This document shows, piece after piece, positions 61,731 through 64,000 of a stretch of DNA of 64,000 bases. The first letter of the stretch is position 1. Each line of letters starts with the position of its first letter. The DNA comes from Segnochrobactrum spirostomi. Lineage in GTDB: Bacteria; Pseudomonadota; Alphaproteobacteria; Rhizobiales; Segnochrobactraceae. The notes beneath the pieces were generated by a model, which ran no database searches, was not told where the DNA came from, and was given only the letters and a program-made list of their open reading frames with translations. The DNA lies in NCBI RefSeq assembly GCF_009600605.1, contig NZ_VWNA01000001.1:3520501-3584500 (forward strand), given 5' to 3'. The translations under genes and the position numbers were made by a program.

Positions 61731-62921
61731 TCACTCTGCGGACGGGTCCGCTTCGCCGGGGATAGGCGTCGCGCCGGCGCGGCGATAGGCGCTCGGGGTC
61801 ATGCCCGTCACGCGGAGAAATTCGCGGTTGAAGTTCGATTTGGTGCCGAAGCCGGATTCCAGCATCACGGTGGTCACGGACTCGCGCGTCTCGACAAGGC
61901 GCCGGCGTGCCTCCGCCACCCGATATTCGTTGACGACCTGGGAGACGTTACGGCCGTGGACGCGGTTCAGCGCGGCCGAGATCTGCCGGCCCGGAATGCC
62001 CGCCCGCCGGGCGAGCCGCTCCAGGGTGAGATCGGCATCGCGGTAGAGGCGATGCTCGCGCATCAGGGCATCGATCCGGCGGACGATCGCGGCGTCGTCG
62101 GCGGAAGGATCGGACACGGTGTTCGTCGCACCGCCGCCGGCCGGCGTCCCCGTCTGCGTCGAGCCTTCGGCGGGCGGCTCCGAGAGGGGCCCGGCCAGCG
62201 CCGTCGGCTCCTCCGCCGCAAGGCCGGGCGAGGCACGCTCGGTGGGCGCCCCGAGCGGAGCGGACGGGGCGGGACCCTCAGACTCGTCCGCCGGGCGGCT
62301 GTCGCCGGCGATCGTCGCGGCGTAGGCGACCACCGCGAGCGAGAGCGCGCTCGCCCCGGCGAGGATCGCCTCCGCCCGCCGCTCTTCGCCGAACATCAGT
62401 TCGAGCGAGATCGTGGCGTCGACGAAGGCATTGAGGATGATGAAGAGGCCGCCGGCGATCAGCGCCCTGTGGGCCGTCCGCTCGTCGCCGAGGCGGGTCG
62501 CCATCAGCGCGCCGGGGCCCTGCGCGGCGAGGCGCAGGAGCGCGCCGCCATAGCCGAGATAGACGACGAACAGCACCAGATCGACCGGCTCTCGCCAGAA
62601 CGCGACGAGGATCGCCACCAGGGCCGCAGGCATGAGATGCGGCCAAAGCCCGGCCCAATGGATCCCGCCGCCGCGCCTGAGTTCGCTGAAAGCGGCGAAG
62701 GTCAAGGCCGGCAGGAGAGCGGCAATGACCGGCTGCACGAGACGCGCCGGTGCCCATCCGAAGCCCCAGTTCAGTCCGGCCATCGCCGCCTGCACGGCGA
62801 AGGCGCCGACGAGCACCGGAAAGAGGCCGGACGGACCCTCGCCCTGCCGGATCATCCGGATGAGGATGAGCGCGAGCACGAGCGAGATGACGAAGGGAAG
62901 CGGGATCGACGGCATGGCCAA
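61731..62921 (-). CDS. AraC-family regulator with multi-helix membrane sensor
   Basis: A 396-residue protein. Residues about 1-205 contain six or seven hydrophobic helices (from LPFVISLVLALILIRMI to AILAGASALSLAVVAYAAT). A Pro/Ala/Ser/Glu-rich linker (about 210-275) leads to a C-terminal AraC double HTH (about 285-390: LTLERLARRAGIPGRQISAALNRVHG and TVMLESGFGTKSNFNREFLRVTGMTPSAYRR, given here as its segments). The sensor would read a membrane or periplasmic signal directly. It is encoded just upstream of the HlyD/MacB-like operon, same strand, and probably controls it. Confidence 0.87.
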   Translation of the reverse strand: MAMPSIPLPFVISLVLALILIRMIRQGEGPSGLFPVLVGAFAVQAAMAGLNWGFGWAPARLVQPVIAALLPALTFAAFSELRRGGGIHWAGLWPHLMPAALVAILVAFWREPVDLVLFVVYLGYGGALLRLAAQGPGALMATRLGDERTAHRALIAGGLFIILNAFVDATISLELMFGEERRAEAILAGASALSLAVVAYAATIAGDSRPADESEGPAPSAPLGAPTERASPGLAAEEPTALAGPLSEPPAEGSTQTGTPAGGGATNTVSDPSADDAAIVRRIDALMREHRLYRDADLTLERLARRAGIPGRQISAALNRVHGRNVSQVVNEYRVAEARRRLVETRESVTTVMLESGFGTKSNFNREFLRVTGMTPSAYRRAGATPIPGEADPSAE

Positions 62922-63339
62922 CGGATAGCAGATCGCGCGGCGTGTTGCGGAGGGACAAGACGATTTCAGCCTGCCGCGACGAGGCGATGGCTCGCCATCG
63001 ACCGCCGCTGCCGAGAGCCGCGAGGCCGGCGCGTCGCACGAGACGGATCTGCGGCAACGGCCCGCGGCGGGAGCGCGGTTGCCGTCGGGTGTCCCATAAA
63101 GGTTCGCCCTCGAAGCGTTCTTCCGCGAGGGATGCTACGCGATCCAGCATCGTCATTCGATACCACGCGTCGCGATTTCGAAGGTTCACTCGCGGCTTTG
63201 AAAATGCATCGCAATTTTCGCGGAACAGAGCGTACCGATATAGTTCGAAAGAACTATGAAGGCCCGTTACATTTTTCAGCTTGGGGCAAGACACGAGGTC
63301 GACAACGCATTCATCATATCAAAGATTGTGGCAGGACAG
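62922..63339. other. Divergent intergenic region before the chemoreceptor gene
   Basis: About 418 bases without a supported gene. An 18-base perfect inverted repeat, ATAGTTC-GAAA-GAACTAT, lies at 63240-63257, 83 bases before the chemoreceptor ATG, in an AT-richer patch. It may be an operator or a leader hairpin. No T-tract follows. Nothing else was recognised. Confidence 0.5.
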
Positions 63340-64000
63340 ATGAACATTCATTCGATCCAGGTCAGGATCATCGCGCTCTCGGCGGTCTGCGTGATCGCCG
63401 TCGCGGGCGCCATGCTGGGCTACGGTCTCTACGCGGCTTCCCAGACGTCGGACTACGTGACCCAGCGCGTCAGCGCGCTGCTCGATCGCACCAGCCAGGA
63501 ATCCCTCCAGAGGCTCGCGTCGGTGCAGGCCGCTGCCATCCGCACCGAGATCGATTCCGCCTTCGAGGCCGCGCGCAACATGTCGAGCGCCCTCGCGGTC
63601 ATCGCCGACAACGGTTCGAGCGGCACGCCTCCGGACCAGCGACGTGCCCAGTTGAACGCGCTGCTCCTCTCCGTCCTCAAGGACAACAGCCGGTTCAACG
63701 GCACCTACAGCGCCTGGATGCCCGATGCGCTCGACGGCGCCGACGCCCGCTTCGTGAACCGCAAGGATGTCGGCTCCGACGCGACGGGCCGCGCCTTGCC
63801 CTATTGGACCCGGGATGCGAGCGGCAAGATCGCGCTCCAGCCGCTGGTCGAATATGACAGCCGCGAATTGCACACCAACGGCGTGATGAAGGGCGGCTGG
63901 TTCATCGGCCCGCAGACCAACGGCCAAGAGAGCATTCTCGCACCGCTGCCCTATATCGTGCAGGGCAAGTCGGTCTATCTCGCGACCATGTCGGTTCCGA
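63340..64000 (+). CDS. Methyl-accepting chemotaxis protein, 5' part (cut by window end)
   Basis: The first 220 codons of a chemoreceptor, open to the window edge. Residues about 8-32 are the first membrane helix (IIALSAVCVIAVAGAMLGYGLY). A periplasmic dCache-like sensor follows, with a long first helix (TSQESLQRLASVQAAAIRTEIDSAFEAARN, seen as TSQESLQRL and AAAIRTEID) and the ligand-pocket stretches NSRFNGTYSAWMPDALDG, LPYWTRDASG and GGWFIGPQ. The signalling domain lies beyond the window. The ATG at 63340 has GCAGGA close by. Cache chemoreceptors sense amino acids, organic acids or amines. Confidence 0.85.
   Translation, partial: MNIHSIQVRIIALSAVCVIAVAGAMLGYGLYAASQTSDYVTQRVSALLDRTSQESLQRLASVQAAAIRTEIDSAFEAARNMSSALAVIADNGSSGTPPDQRRAQLNALLLSVLKDNSRFNGTYSAWMPDALDGADARFVNRKDVGSDATGRALPYWTRDASGKIALQPLVEYDSRELHTNGVMKGGWFIGPQTNGQESILAPLPYIVQGKSVYLATMSVP

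Overview
The window is high-GC, densely packed DNA with the coding style, operon overlaps (many ATGA stop/start overlaps) and intergenic palindromic repeats of an alphaproteobacterium, most likely a Hyphomicrobiales (Rhizobiales) member. A formaldehyde-activating-enzyme homologue and generalist ABC importers hint at a methylotroph-related or versatile soil/plant lineage, but the genus is an inference I cannot settle from sequence alone. No rRNA or tRNA gene was recognised.

Layout. 1-9.4 kb: housekeeping and small accessory genes (YdcF-like, DUF599, GST, a FitAB/VapBC-type toxin-antitoxin pair, cysS, a frameshifted GFA gene, cimA, a LOG-family hydrolase, a LysM protein). 9.4-15.6 kb: an SbmA/BacA-like ABC transporter, an ArsR regulator coupled to an Atm1-like ABC exporter, then psd and a frameshifted pssA. 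15.6-28.7 kb: a PadR-controlled RND efflux operon, DUF455 and Bcp peroxiredoxin, a giant AsmA/YhdP-like envelope protein, an Orn/Lys/Arg decarboxylase and a GNAT acetyltransferase. 28.7-30.8 kb: a strikingly AT-rich island that holds a retron, in which the reverse transcriptase is fused to a trypsin-like serine protease and preceded by a foldable ncRNA region. 30.8-43.6 kb: a divergent catabolic locus with a sugar-type ABC importer split over two operons (binding protein, two permeases, RidA, MlrC on minus; SDR, ATPase, RpiR regulator, D-serine dehydratase/D-threonine aldolase-like enzyme, SnoaL-like protein, TIM-barrel isomerase on plus), then a HIBADH-like dehydrogenase and a secreted VOC protein. 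43.6-51.9 kb: an acid-sugar type operon (aldehyde dehydrogenase, enolase-superfamily enzyme, GMC oxidoreductase) with a LysR regulator, an aldo/keto reductase, the Fae homologue and a second LysR. 52-57.2 kb: a complete peptide/nickel-type ABC importer with a fused double ATPase. 57.3-62.9 kb: a MacB/LolCDE-like export system with an HlyD adaptor and a membrane-anchored AraC regulator. 63.3 kb to the end: the start of a chemoreceptor.

How it fits together. The ordinary parts are importer-plus-catabolism modules, each with its own regulator (RpiR, LysR, LysR), and three export modules (Atm1-like/ArsR, RND/PadR, MacB-like/AraC). The exceptional part is the retron. The RT has both retron hallmarks (NAxxH and VTG) and an intact catalytic core, the C-terminal domain has a full His-Asp-Ser triad, and the upstream region on the same strand can fold into terminal a1/a2 helices enclosing a 20-bp msd-like stem. 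It is best read as a self-contained anti-phage system whose effector is a protease.

Sequence-quality caution. Two genes (GFA, pssA) and possibly a third (SDR) have single-base shifts at G or C runs, a pattern as consistent with assembly error as with real mutation.
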